DNA of 64,000 nucleotides from Promethearchaeati archaeon (lineage in GTDB: Archaea > Asgardarchaeota > Heimdallarchaeia > Heimdallarchaeales > Heimdallarchaeaceae): the NCBI GenBank assembly GCA_013166775.1, contig JABLTJ010000001.1, forward strand, positions 224,009 to 288,008, written 5' to 3'. Shown piece by piece: positions 35,468 to 45,128 of this stretch. The notes beneath the pieces were generated by a model. The model did no database searches, was not told the origin of the DNA, and worked only from the letters and a program-made list of their open reading frames with translations. Made by a program: the position numbers and the translations under genes. Numbering within the stretch: the stretch's first letter is position 1; every line of letters begins with the position of its first letter.

Positions 35468-37288
35468 ATGAACAAAAAAGTACTTAGTTTATGTATAGTA
35501 GTTTTGTTTGGTTTTTCCATGATTATGGGAGCAACACAAGCTCAAGAAACAGCAATAAACATTGTGTTTAATATAAACTTGCTCTCACCAAATACAAGTC
35601 CAGCTCGAAATCAATGGTCCTTGTTAATGGAACAAACCTTACCAAAAATTGGAATCGGCATAACCTTCCACGAATCTACCGGATGGGGTAACATCGGTCC
35701 ACGAACTTGGTCTTATCCAGTTGGTATCGAGTATGATTATGTCCCACTCTATGAATACGGTGGTTACGACCTTCTCTTTGTAGGATGGTCATGGCCATTA
35801 GATCTTAACCTACAAGGGTTATATGAAACAGCAGCTATAACACCTAATGGTGATAACCATTATCAGTATAGCAATCCTACATATGATGCTCTATTAGCAG
35901 ATTATATGTCTGAATTTGACATACCAACACAATTGAGTTTGGCAAAGGACCTTCAAGCAATTCTCTATGAAGATCAACCAGCTATTCCAATAATATATGC
36001 AAGATCCCTCTTTGGATTAAAAGAAGGACTTACAGGTATTGATCACTTACTATTGGCCAGTTCTGGTCAACGTATGGAATACTGGGATGACCCAGCCGAT
36101 CATATAATCAACTATGGTATCCCAGCTGATTTAAGAGAACCAAACGTTTTCGCAGCTGAATCATTTTATGATTGGCAATGGATGTACCAAGTTTATGGAA
36201 ATATAATGAAGAGAGAACAAGGAGTGTATACTTGGGAACCTGAAGTAGCATCAGCAATTTCTACAACAGTAGATCTTGTTGCTGGAACACAAACCGTTGA
36301 AATAGAATTGGATCCACTAGCTACATTCAGTGATGGAGAAGCTGTCCTTCCTGAAGATGTTGTCTACAGTTACCAAATGCATATGACACCAGCATCTGGT
36401 TCAGGAGATTATTCAACCATGGTATATTGGTTTGGTGACAACTCTTCTATCGAAGTCAATGCAGCTACTGGAAATGTGGCTGGAGGAAATGTTACACTAG
36501 AAATGACTGGTCCATTCAACCTATGGCAAAGCTTACTTGAACGAGAAATACTTGATAAAAGCGATGTTGAACCACGTATTACTTCTCGTGGATGGGGAAT
36601 TCTTAACATCATGCCTCTCAGTGCTGCAGATGTTAACGGCGATGGTGCTGCACTTGTCAAATCTTGTGGTCCAATGATGCTAGAATCATTTGATACAACA
36701 CAAAGTGTTGTAAAGCTAGTACCTAATCCATATTGGCATGGAGACACAGTAGATTTAGTTGAATTCTATCTAACCTATATTGGTACTAAAGATTCAGCTG
36801 TATCAGATTTAATTACTGGAGCAATTGACATTATGGATGCTCAATTCTTCCCAGATTGGACAGACTTTGAAGGTGTTACTGGAATTGAAGGTGTTCTTGT
36901 TAAAGATCCTGGTCACCAAGAAATGGGGATCAACATGCTTCACCCAGTAATGGGTACTGGTGAATTGACACCTGTTGGTACAGAAGAAGCTGCTAAATGG
37001 GTAAGAAAAGCAATCAGTCATGCATGTCCTCGTGATATCATTGTAGAAGAAATTATGAATGGTTTAGGGGCTGCAGCAACAACTCCTGTTCCAGACGCAG
37101 TCGTTGGATATGATGACACATTAGAACCTTATGCATACGATCTTGATATAGCAATCGACTATATGGAAGATGCTGGATTTACAGTCTTAACAACTGTTGA
37201 AACTGAACCTACAGGAATTACTGGATTAGTGTTCTTATCCTTCCTCGGATTAGCTGCCTTAGAAGCACTAAGAAGACGTAAGAAATAA
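35468..37288 (+). CDS. SBP_bac_5-type solute-binding protein, permuted order
   Basis: A secreted, membrane-anchored binding protein of 606 residues related to oligopeptide/nickel ABC-transporter receptors. It has a signal peptide (residues 1-25, cleavage near TQAQE) and a C-terminal helix with a basic tail (GLVFLSFLGLAALEALRRRKK). Module order is unusual. Residues about 28-190 (ending YDALLADYMSEFD, LAKDLQAILYEDQPAIPIIYA) match what is normally the C-terminal part of the family. Residues about 215-580 (FSDGEAVLPEDVVYSYQMH through YDLDIAIDYMEDAGF) match the normal N-terminal and middle parts. No permease or ATPase gene is adjacent. Confidence 0.85.
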   Translation: MNKKVLSLCIVVLFGFSMIMGATQAQETAINIVFNINLLSPNTSPARNQWSLLMEQTLPKIGIGITFHESTGWGNIGPRTWSYPVGIEYDYVPLYEYGGYDLLFVGWSWPLDLNLQGLYETAAITPNGDNHYQYSNPTYDALLADYMSEFDIPTQLSLAKDLQAILYEDQPAIPIIYARSLFGLKEGLTGIDHLLLASSGQRMEYWDDPADHIINYGIPADLREPNVFAAESFYDWQWMYQVYGNIMKREQGVYTWEPEVASAISTTVDLVAGTQTVEIELDPLATFSDGEAVLPEDVVYSYQMHMTPASGSGDYSTMVYWFGDNSSIEVNAATGNVAGGNVTLEMTGPFNLWQSLLEREILDKSDVEPRITSRGWGILNIMPLSAADVNGDGAALVKSCGPMMLESFDTTQSVVKLVPNPYWHGDTVDLVEFYLTYIGTKDSAVSDLITGAIDIMDAQFFPDWTDFEGVTGIEGVLVKDPGHQEMGINMLHPVMGTGELTPVGTEEAAKWVRKAISHACPRDIIVEEIMNGLGAAATTPVPDAVVGYDDTLEPYAYDLDIAIDYMEDAGFTVLTTVETEPTGITGLVFLSFLGLAALEALRRRKK

Positions 37289-37298
37289 CCAAACAAAC

Positions 37299-37329
37299 TT
37301 TTTTTCTTTTTTTTTCCTTTTTCTTTTCT
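37299..37329 (+). terminator. T-rich terminator after binding-protein gene
   Basis: A long T-rich tract with only a few C interruptions begins 11 bp after the stop. This is the typical archaeal intrinsic termination signal. Confidence 0.55.
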
Positions 37330-37508
37330 AAAAAACACTAATTATATTTATGGTTCAAATCGCGTATGAGAGCATTTTTTCTCCTTTCCCTTTTCTTTAT
37401 TTTCTCTTCTGTAATATGTTACTTTTTATCGAATTTTCCGATTATATCTCTTTCTCATTAATCATGGCATCTAATGGTTATCTCTGCCATAGAGTAAGAT
37501 TTTAAAAC

Positions 37509-37520
37509 CTTCTTATAAAC
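37509..37520 (+). promoter_or_regulatory. TATA-like box upstream of ATPase subunit I
   Basis: CTTCTTATAAAC lies about 40 bp before the ATG at 37557, in a plausible position for a TATA element with a short leader. Confidence 0.4.
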
Positions 37521-37556
37521 TCAATCGTGATTATAGAAACTGTCGGTGTCGAGTAA

Positions 37557-40500
37557 ATGGTTAAGGTTGTTGGTGTATTCAAAAATCTTGTTTCTTCACC
37601 TCATAAATTGGTTAAAATCCAAATACCTAGAGAAAAAAGCAACATATTATTAAGCAATATAGAAGACATAGATTTCTTTGAACAAGTTATAGTTGATCCA
37701 CAAAGTCCTAAAGAACAGGCAAGAATACAAAATTTAGTTGACAAGTTTAAAGATTATAAAAAAAGGTTAATTCATTTTTGCTCAATTCTGCAAATTTCTT
37801 TAGCTGAATTACCACAATTTAGAGAAAAGGATTCCTCTCTTCTTTTAAATCTTAATGGTCTTACCACAGATCTTGAAGTTTTTTTTGAAAAGAATGAAGG
37901 GAACATAACAACTAAATTTGAGAACCTTCAACAATTGAGAAAGGAAGAAAGAATTCTTTCATCTTTGTTGCTATTTCAGACTCAAACTGAACAAGATGTG
38001 TTCTCTGTAGATTTGTTGACATCAAGCTCAAGCACTTATACTTTTCTTGGTGAGATTCCTGCTTCTTACGAAGAATTAATCCGTTTTTACTTAATGGAAA
38101 TCACTTCCAATCAAGCGTTTTTCTGGAGTACTCCTTCTGATGGAAGCGGGTATAAGATTTTACTCTGTATAACTACAATGGAGTATAAGAATCAAATTGA
38201 GGAAATTTTAAATGATAATTATTTTGACTCAACAAAATTAGATTTGGACGTTCTCAAATCACTTGAAAATCTTTCTAAAGAGAATTCGATTGTAGAATCG
38301 CATCAAAAAATAACAGCAGATATAGCTGAAATAGAGCAAAGCTTACAGAATCTCTCCCTGAATATTAAGGAACAATCTATTAACTTCCTGTCTTTAATTC
38401 TGAAGAGCTTAAGAATTCTATTAATTGAGGAAAAAGGAAGAACAACAGATAAAGATTTTACAATTTGGGCCTGGGTAAAAAAGAAAGATTATGAAATTAT
38501 GATAAGTGAAATAACCACTGTTTTAGGTTTTGAACCCAAAGTGTCAATATTAGATGACATTCCTTTCCCCCACAAAAAGACAAAGCAGGAAGAGGAAGAA
38601 GAAATAATCATAAAACCTTTAGAATCTTATGAGGAGGAAGAAGCTTTACATGTACCTCACTTAACTCATAGAGGAACCAAAGCTGAAGGTGGTTTTCTTT
38701 TTCCACAAAAATCCTCTTTCATTAAACTTGAATCAAGTGAAAAACATTCAAGAGAATTCATCTCTGTAATTCATTCCTTAAATGCAATTCATCCAATTAA
38801 AGTAGGTTCCTTGAATAAAGAAACTATTGAGAAACTTAATGAGCAAAAAATAGAACTTAATCAATATTTAGCAAGAATCAAGAAGATAAGCGAAGCGTTG
38901 AATATTCAAACTCTAGAAGTAAATATTGAGGAGAAATATCAACTAGTAGATGATTTACCACATTCAAAAGCATTTATTGAAAATTTCTTGCGTGATTTTG
39001 AAGAAACAATATTAAAACAAACAAAGGAATATAATCAATTAGAAAGACAAAAGGAGCAAATAGAACTCTATTTGCCATTTGAACAAGAATTGAAAGAAAG
39101 AGGAATGGATGTAGATTTACTTGAAGGTGGATTCCAAACAATAACTCTTTTGGGGTCAATTCCTAGCAACCACTATAAGGCAGTTAATTTCTTCTTAAAA
39201 GAGGTAACAGATAGCAATATGCTGTTATGGACATCAGATCCAGTAAGTTCGAGTAAGAATGAAAAAAATATTTTACTAATAACCTTGAAAGAGTATGAGA
39301 CTCCCATATTAAGGGTTCTCAACGAATACTCTTTCCTACCTATTGAATTCGATTTAGATATTTTCCAACAGGATGTATCGATTGAAGAAACTAAAAATCA
39401 GCTCGAAAAACAAATATTGGAATCAGAAGTTGTATTAGGGGAATTAAAGGAACAAATTATTGAGAAACTTGTTGCAGCTAATGAATTAATTCAAATAGAA
39501 TTAGATAGAATTCAAGCTACAGAGTTCTGTCAAGTTGCTGAAAATAAAATAACCTTATGGGGATGGATACCAGAAAAAAAGATCAAGGAACTCAATAAAT
39601 TAAACGAAAAATTCCCTGCAGAACTTAAGGTTACATTTAATGCTAAAGTACCTCTAGTTAGTCCTTCAATAACAAAGAAGGGTCAAGTATTTGGTGCCGT
39701 TAGAGGGTTGGTAGGAGGAATTGGAGAACCTAATCCTCACGAAGTAGACCCCTATTCAATTGTAAGGTTTACTTTCCCACTATTATTTGGTATAATGTTT
39801 GCCGATGTTGGTCACGGGATTATGCTAGCTCTTATTGCTGCATTCTTAACAATTAGAAAACGAAGAAAGAAAATCAAACCAGATGAATCAATTTCTGGTT
39901 ATTTATATGCTGGTTCCGAACTTCTATTATTCTGTGGTTTGTCGGCAACTATTTTTGGTTTCCTTTTTGGATCCTTGCTAGGTGATGAAGAATTCATACC
40001 CGAACTAATGCATAGTATAGGTATAGATTGGATACCACTGATTAATCCATTGCATGAAACCAAATTATTTCTAGTTGTTGCACTCATACTAGGTTTTCTA
40101 ATGATTCAGCTTGGAATATGGCTAAAGGTCTATCAAAAATTAAAATATGGCCACAGTGTTGCTTCATGGGCTGCCCCCATATCCTTATCTATCGTTTATG
40201 TAGGAATATTTGCACTTCTTTACAATATAATTGCTAAAGATGTTGAATGGCAAGCTTTAAACATCACATTACCCTTGATGCCAGAATGGATGGTTTGGTT
40301 AGTTGCAGCAGCACCAATACTTTTTGTTTTCGAATTCTTACATGCAAAATCTGATGGAATAATGGACGCAATTGATCACATCATAGCCTTAATTTCAAAC
40401 ACATTATCTTTCAGCCGAATTATGGCACTACTATTAGTTCATGCAATTCTCAGCGGATTACCATTTACACTTACAGGTGTCCATTCACCATTAAGCACCG

Positions 40501-40700
40501 CATGGTACTGGTGGATTGTTGGAATTCTAGTGGGTTTATTCATAATAATTCCAATAGAGGGGCTTCTCTCCTTTTTGAATACACTGAGGTTGCACTGGGT
40601 GGAATGGTTTTCGAAATTTTACGTTGGAGATGGAACTGCATACAAACCACTCACTGAAGAGTCAGATTATATTGATTTTGTACCATCTAAAGGTAGTTGA
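37557..40700 (+). CDS. atpI: A/V-type ATPase subunit I with duplicated cytosolic half
   Basis: The membrane stator subunit (subunit a / I) of the rotary ATPase. The C-terminal third (from about residue 735, FTFPLLFGIMFADVGHG) has the expected seven to eight helices, and the essential Arg is probably in SNTLSFSRIMALLLVHA. At 1047 residues it is far longer than the usual 620-700. The extra length is a second copy of the cytosolic arm: YTFLGEIPASYEELIRFYL at about residue 160 recurs as ITLLGSIPSNHYKAVNFFL at about 528, and each is followed by parallel coiled-coil and IWAW/LWGW segments. It is followed 1 bp later by subunit C. Confidence 0.92.
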   Translation: MVKVVGVFKNLVSSPHKLVKIQIPREKSNILLSNIEDIDFFEQVIVDPQSPKEQARIQNLVDKFKDYKKRLIHFCSILQISLAELPQFREKDSSLLLNLNGLTTDLEVFFEKNEGNITTKFENLQQLRKEERILSSLLLFQTQTEQDVFSVDLLTSSSSTYTFLGEIPASYEELIRFYLMEITSNQAFFWSTPSDGSGYKILLCITTMEYKNQIEEILNDNYFDSTKLDLDVLKSLENLSKENSIVESHQKITADIAEIEQSLQNLSLNIKEQSINFLSLILKSLRILLIEEKGRTTDKDFTIWAWVKKKDYEIMISEITTVLGFEPKVSILDDIPFPHKKTKQEEEEEIIIKPLESYEEEEALHVPHLTHRGTKAEGGFLFPQKSSFIKLESSEKHSREFISVIHSLNAIHPIKVGSLNKETIEKLNEQKIELNQYLARIKKISEALNIQTLEVNIEEKYQLVDDLPHSKAFIENFLRDFEETILKQTKEYNQLERQKEQIELYLPFEQELKERGMDVDLLEGGFQTITLLGSIPSNHYKAVNFFLKEVTDSNMLLWTSDPVSSSKNEKNILLITLKEYETPILRVLNEYSFLPIEFDLDIFQQDVSIEETKNQLEKQILESEVVLGELKEQIIEKLVAANELIQIELDRIQATEFCQVAENKITLWGWIPEKKIKELNKLNEKFPAELKVTFNAKVPLVSPSITKKGQVFGAVRGLVGGIGEPNPHEVDPYSIVRFTFPLLFGIMFADVGHGIMLALIAAFLTIRKRRKKIKPDESISGYLYAGSELLLFCGLSATIFGFLFGSLLGDEEFIPELMHSIGIDWIPLINPLHETKLFLVVALILGFLMIQLGIWLKVYQKLKYGHSVASWAAPISLSIVYVGIFALLYNIIAKDVEWQALNITLPLMPEWMVWLVAAAPILFVFEFLHAKSDGIMDAIDHIIALISNTLSFSRIMALLLVHAILSGLPFTLTGVHSPLSTAWYWWIVGILVGLFIIIPIEGLLSFLNTLRLHWVEWFSKFYVGDGTAYKPLTEESDYIDFVPSKGS

Positions 40701-40701
40701 A

Positions 40702-41694
40702 ATGTCAATCGGAGATATTAGTTATTTAAAAGGAAGAGCTCATGGAATAATTGGAAAAATATTGACAAAATCTCAAATCAGCTTACTACTATCAGCTAAA
40801 AATCTAACAGAACTGAGAGCTGCTTTTACACAAACTCCCTATGACTCAATTATTGGTGATTTGAACTTTGAAACTCAAATTTCTGATGTAGCAAGAAGTT
40901 TCAAGAACTCGTATGCTGATCTTCTGGTTAGGTTCTACAAGCAATCTTCTTCCTCAATGAAAAAGAAAATACAGTTTTTCAGTGAAAGATATAATGCTGA
41001 AAATCTTAGAATAATTCTTCATGGAATTCACATTGATATGAATCACGAGGATATTATAGCCCGTTTGATTCCTGTAGCTAATTACTCCTTAGACTATTAC
41101 AAAAAACTTCTTTCATTGCCTATCCAGCAAATTATTTCAGAACAAAAAGAACCTATTTTACAAAAACAACTAAGGAGGGCATTTGAGGAGTTTAAGAAAA
41201 CTGAACGTTTCACCCCTTTGGAATCCGCAATAGATCAATATGTGTATTCTATTCTACCTAAAGTTTCTGTTCATTATGAGATGTATGTTAACATGAAAAA
41301 CATATTATCTCTGTGTAGATGTTTAACACTGAATATCCCTGCGTACAGGTATATTCTCCCAAACCCATTTATTGCTAAGGGTCTTAATTCTAATTCAATT
41401 TCTGAAGTACTTGAAAAATATAATTACTCTCCATATTCCGCTGTTTTCTCTCCATATATAGGGCAGAAAGAGATTCCAATACATACTCTCGAATTTGCAG
41501 TAGAGCGATACTTATTAAAAATTTGGCGAAAAGCTTTCCGCTATTCTACTGTTTTTAATTCTGATTCAATTGTGGGTTTCTTTGAAATAAAACTAGCTGA
41601 AACAATGGATGTTATTAGGTTAATCGTTGGAGTAAATGCAGGCTTTAGTGAGCAAGAGATAAGAGATAGTCTACTCTACTATTCTATACTCTAG
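40702..41694 (+). CDS. atpC: A/V-type ATPase subunit C
   Basis: The central-rotor adaptor (subunit C/d) linking the A1 stalk to the proteolipid ring. It is helical throughout, with three repeated bundles each about 110 residues long. The N-terminus SYLKGRAHGIIGKILTKSQISLLLSAKNLTEL and the mid motif RYNAENLRIILHGIH match archaeal AtpC. The start at ATG 40702 follows the subunit I stop by 1 bp; an upstream in-frame ATG would overlap subunit I and is unlikely. The length of 330 residues is normal. Other rotor and head subunits are not in this window. Confidence 0.88.
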   Translation: MSIGDISYLKGRAHGIIGKILTKSQISLLLSAKNLTELRAAFTQTPYDSIIGDLNFETQISDVARSFKNSYADLLVRFYKQSSSSMKKKIQFFSERYNAENLRIILHGIHIDMNHEDIIARLIPVANYSLDYYKKLLSLPIQQIISEQKEPILQKQLRRAFEEFKKTERFTPLESAIDQYVYSILPKVSVHYEMYVNMKNILSLCRCLTLNIPAYRYILPNPFIAKGLNSNSISEVLEKYNYSPYSAVFSPYIGQKEIPIHTLEFAVERYLLKIWRKAFRYSTVFNSDSIVGFFEIKLAETMDVIRLIVGVNAGFSEQEIRDSLLYYSIL

Positions 41695-41743
41695 TTTCAA
41701 GAATATAATCTGATTAGTTCTCTGTATTAAAAAATAAGGGAGT

Positions 41744-42127
41744 TTAAGATGTTAAAACATCAACAGTTTCAGGAACATATTTTTTAATCACTTGCATTGC
41801 AAGTCCAACATTATGTAAATCTCTACTAGCACCAATTAAGATATACTCTCCAGCGCTAGCTAAAATTGTAAAACCTTCTTCTCCTCTAATTAAAACTTGT
41901 TCAAGATCTCCATGAACTAGATTTCCAGTTACCATTTTTCCAGTTGATAATATGGCAGATGATACCGCACTTAATAGATCGGGATCTGTTCCTTTTTCAG
42001 AGAAAAAAGCAACTTTTATTCCTTCAGCATTCACAACTGCTAATGCTTCTAAATCACATCCTAAAGAAATCTGTTTAAGTATTCTAACAAGCTGTTTTCT
42101 TTGTCCTGATGATAAATCTATAGACAT
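41744..42127 (-). CDS. Roadblock/LC7 domain protein
   Basis: A 127-residue single-domain protein with the roadblock/LC7 fold (helix, two strands, helix, three strands, helix). CDLEALAVVNAEGIKVAFFSE is the typical first strand pair, followed by LLSAVSSAILSTGKMV (central helix), a strand triplet, and RDLHNVGLAMQVIKKYVPE as the last helix. In eukaryotes such proteins form dimeric scaffolds for small GTPases (Ragulator, MglB type) and dynein. Asgard genomes hold many of them. No GTPase is nearby, so the partner is unknown. A possible ribosome site, GGTGA, lies upstream of the ATG. Confidence 0.9.
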   Translation of the reverse strand: MSIDLSSGQRKQLVRILKQISLGCDLEALAVVNAEGIKVAFFSEKGTDPDLLSAVSSAILSTGKMVTGNLVHGDLEQVLIRGEEGFTILASAGEYILIGASRDLHNVGLAMQVIKKYVPETVDVLTS

Positions 42128-42212
42128 TTAGTTCACCTATAGTTCCTAATCTACTATTAATAAAACATTATACTATTAAATCTATTGAAAGTATAAAGAG
42201 AGAAAGAAGAAG

Positions 42213-43649
42213 CTAATAAGCTTTAGAGATATAAGCTACTTCTTGAGCTTCTTCAGTACAAATAACACAAAGTCCAAATGGTTTTTCATCTTCACCATAC
42301 AAAGTTCCCCGTATTTCAGCTTTCAGTTTCTCCTTAATTAAATCTGCACATTCAACGTCTCCGCACCAATTTGTTCTTACAAATCCAGGATTTCTTCCTT
42401 TGAATTTTTTCTCAAGCTCCTCGTAAGTGTTTGCATCAGAAATTGATTCTTCAAGGAGTTTCTTAGCTCTGTCTTTAAGTTCTTCTGTAATCTTATCAAA
42501 CAACTCTCTAATAGTTTCAATTATCTTGTCAGTTTCAACGAATATTCTTTCTTTTGTATCCCTTCTAGCAAGAGTTACACCACCTTTTTCCACTTCTTTA
42601 GGGCCAATTTCAACTCTTACAGGAACACCTATTAATTCATATTCATTAAATTTGAAGCCAGAAGTTTTTTCACTAACATCATATTTTACCCTTAGATTGG
42701 CATTCTTGATTTTCTCAAGTATTGCTTTACTCTCTTTGTCAACCATTTCTTCCTTTCCTTTGAATAGAATTGGTACAATTACTACTTGTAGAGGAGCCAA
42801 ATAAGGAGGTAATATTAATCCTCTATCATCCCCATGAACAGAAATCACTGCTGCAATAACTCTTGTAGAAAGTCCATAGCATGTTTGATATGCATAATCA
42901 TGGGAACCATCTTCTTTCTGAAATCGAATATTAAAGACTTTAGCAAATCCCTGATCTAAATTGTGTGTGGTTCCAATTTGAAGTGTCTTTCCATCAGTTA
43001 AGGGGGCATCATATGCAATTGAATATAGAGCACCTGGAAATGTGTCATACTTTGGTCTTTTTGTAATAAGATAAGGTAAGCAACATTCATCAAAGAATGA
43101 TCCATATATCCACATAGACTCCTCAACTTGTTTAACAGCTTCTTCTGGAGTTGCATGACATGTGTGCGCTTCGGTCCATTGAAACTCTCTATCTCTAAGT
43201 AATGGTTTAGTATCCTTTGTGTCAATTCGAATAATATTACACCATTGATTAACTTTCAAAGGCATGTCTGTATAAGCTCTAATCCATTGAGAATACATAT
43301 GATACATTATTGTCTCTGATGTAGGTCTTAAAGCAAATTTCTCTTCCAGTTTCTTTTTACCGGCATGAGTAACATACGCTACTTCCGGCACAAATCCCTC
43401 AAAGTGTGTGCTTTCCATCTCTATGAATTTATCTGGTATAAATAATGGGAAGTACATGTTTTTATGTTCAGTAACATAAAATTTTTCATCTAAAATTCTC
43501 TTCATTCTGTCCCATATTTCATAACCATTTGCCATCAGTACATTTGCACCTTTTACTTCAGTTCTAGAATCTACAACTTGTGCTCTTCGCACAATGTCTA
43601 AATACCAAGCCATGAAATTTTCATCTTTTTTCTTAGTGAAAACTGACAT
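42213..43649 (-). CDS. proS: Prolyl-tRNA synthetase, archaeal/eukaryotic type
   Basis: A class IIa synthetase for tRNA-Pro. The catalytic core carries FALRPTSETIMYHMYSQWI (motif 2 region), WTEAHTCHATPEEA, and HGDDRGLILPPYLAPLQVVIVPI, which begins the anticodon-binding domain. The C-terminal zinc-binding-like domain (RTNWCGDVECADLIKE, LCVICTEEAQEVAYISKAY) with a terminal Tyr marks the eukaryotic/archaeal type without the bacterial editing insertion. The length of 478 residues is typical. GGTGAT lies 6 bp before the ATG. Confidence 0.96.
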   Translation of the reverse strand: MSVFTKKKDENFMAWYLDIVRRAQVVDSRTEVKGANVLMANGYEIWDRMKRILDEKFYVTEHKNMYFPLFIPDKFIEMESTHFEGFVPEVAYVTHAGKKKLEEKFALRPTSETIMYHMYSQWIRAYTDMPLKVNQWCNIIRIDTKDTKPLLRDREFQWTEAHTCHATPEEAVKQVEESMWIYGSFFDECCLPYLITKRPKYDTFPGALYSIAYDAPLTDGKTLQIGTTHNLDQGFAKVFNIRFQKEDGSHDYAYQTCYGLSTRVIAAVISVHGDDRGLILPPYLAPLQVVIVPILFKGKEEMVDKESKAILEKIKNANLRVKYDVSEKTSGFKFNEYELIGVPVRVEIGPKEVEKGGVTLARRDTKERIFVETDKIIETIRELFDKITEELKDRAKKLLEESISDANTYEELEKKFKGRNPGFVRTNWCGDVECADLIKEKLKAEIRGTLYGEDEKPFGLCVICTEEAQEVAYISKAY

Positions 43650-43898
43650 CTAAAATCACCTTTTTTATCTCATTCATAAGAATTATGAAGACACTTTGAG
43701 AGATTTGTTCCTCATTTACTCTAATTGTAAAAAACAATCTTTTATTTCGGAACAAATTCACCTATCATTTTGTCCTCAGTATTTTGATTAGCAAGAGCTT
43801 TAAAAGTTCATCGATTTGCAGAAAAATGCTTAGAATTAGATTTCATGTAATGATGTTGGAATGGAACATTTTTATTTGGTAAAGTTTTTTGCATTAGT

Positions 43899-45128
43899 AT
43901 GAAACTCTTGTTCATCGTTTTGGATGGTCTTGGTGATAGGCCTATTCCTGAATTCGAAGGTAAAACACCTCTTGAATATGCTAATACTCCCAATATGGAT
44001 AAATTCGCTTCTTTGGGTATTAATGGTTTATTGGATGTTATAGCTCCTGGCGTTACTCCTGGAAGTGATACTGCTCATTTGGCACTCTTTGGAGTTGATC
44101 CATACGAATATTATACAGGACGAGGACCTTTTGAAGCTGCAGGAATTGGCTTAGAAGTTAAGGAAGGAGATATTGCATTTAGAACTAATTTTGCAACAAT
44201 TGATGAAAAAGGGATTATTAAAGATAGAAGAGCAGGAAGAATAAAAGAAGGAACAGACAAACTAGCTGAATTGTTCTCAGGGATGGAAATAGATGGAATT
44301 CAAATAATCCTTGAAGCTGGAACAGAGCACAGAGCCGCTCTAGTACTCAGGGGTGAAGGCTTATCTCAAAATGTTTCTGAAAATGATCCTCATGTAGAAG
44401 GAAAAGAACCTCTGAAATTTATTCCTCTTGACGACAGTCCAGAAGCTCAAAAAACTTCCAGAGTATTAACAACTTTAGCAATGAAAGCTGAAAATCTTCT
44501 TTCAAATGCAGATTTAAATAAAGAAAGAATTGAAAACGAATTACTTCCAGCAAATTATTTACTAATAAGGGGTGCTGGTAAGGTTCCTAAAGTTCCAAAC
44601 TTTGAAGAAGAGTATTGTTTAGAAACAGCTTGTATTGCAGGTGGGGGGCTTTACAAGGGGGTTGGAAGAATGCTCGGAATGCATATAATTGAAGATTCTA
44701 TGTTGACTGGAGGAACAAATACCGATTTAAAGCATAAATTTGAATTAGCTAACAAAACTTTGCAAAATTATGATTTCGTTTTTGTCCATGTTAAGGGAAC
44801 TGATAATTTATCCCATGATGGAAAACCAAAAGAAAAGAAGGAATTCATAGAAAAAGTAGACAAAGAATTATCACAATTCCTTCCAGAAAATTACAAGGAT
44901 GATTTAGTAATAATGATAACTGGTGACCATAGCAGTCCTTGTAGTTTTAAAGATCATTCCGCAGATCCAGTTCCTATCATAATCTATTCTCCAGATTGTA
45001 GAAGAGATGATGTGATGAAATTTGGTGAAAGCTATGCAGCTAAAGGGTATCTGGGTCATATATTAGGAAAACATATAATGAATATAGCCTTAAATGAGAT
45101 GAGATTGGTGCACAAATTTGGTGCTTGA
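43899..45128 (+). CDS. apgM: Cofactor-independent phosphoglycerate mutase, archaeal type
   Basis: Interconverts 3- and 2-phosphoglycerate in glycolysis and gluconeogenesis. It belongs to the alkaline-phosphatase superfamily: [14 protein letters not shown] supplies a metal Asp, [26 protein letters not shown] holds the Ser nucleophile region, and the metal ligands return in [14 protein letters not shown] and [21 protein letters not shown]. The length of 409 residues matches the archaeal ApgM family rather than bacterial iPGM (about 510). The DMT transporter gene overlaps its 3' end by 11 bp. Confidence 0.95.
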   Translation: MKLLFIVLDGLGDRPIPEFEGKTPLEYANTPNMDKFASLGINGLLDVIAPGVTPGSDTAHLALFGVDPYEYYTGRGPFEAAGIGLEVKEGDIAFRTNFATIDEKGIIKDRRAGRIKEGTDKLAELFSGMEIDGIQIILEAGTEHRAALVLRGEGLSQNVSENDPHVEGKEPLKFIPLDDSPEAQKTSRVLTTLAMKAENLLSNADLNKERIENELLPANYLLIRGAGKVPKVPNFEEEYCLETACIAGGGLYKGVGRMLGMHIIEDSMLTGGTNTDLKHKFELANKTLQNYDFVFVHVKGTDNLSHDGKPKEKKEFIEKVDKELSQFLPENYKDDLVIMITGDHSSPCSFKDHSADPVPIIIYSPDCRRDDVMKFGESYAAKGYLGHILGKHIMNIALNEMRLVHKFGA

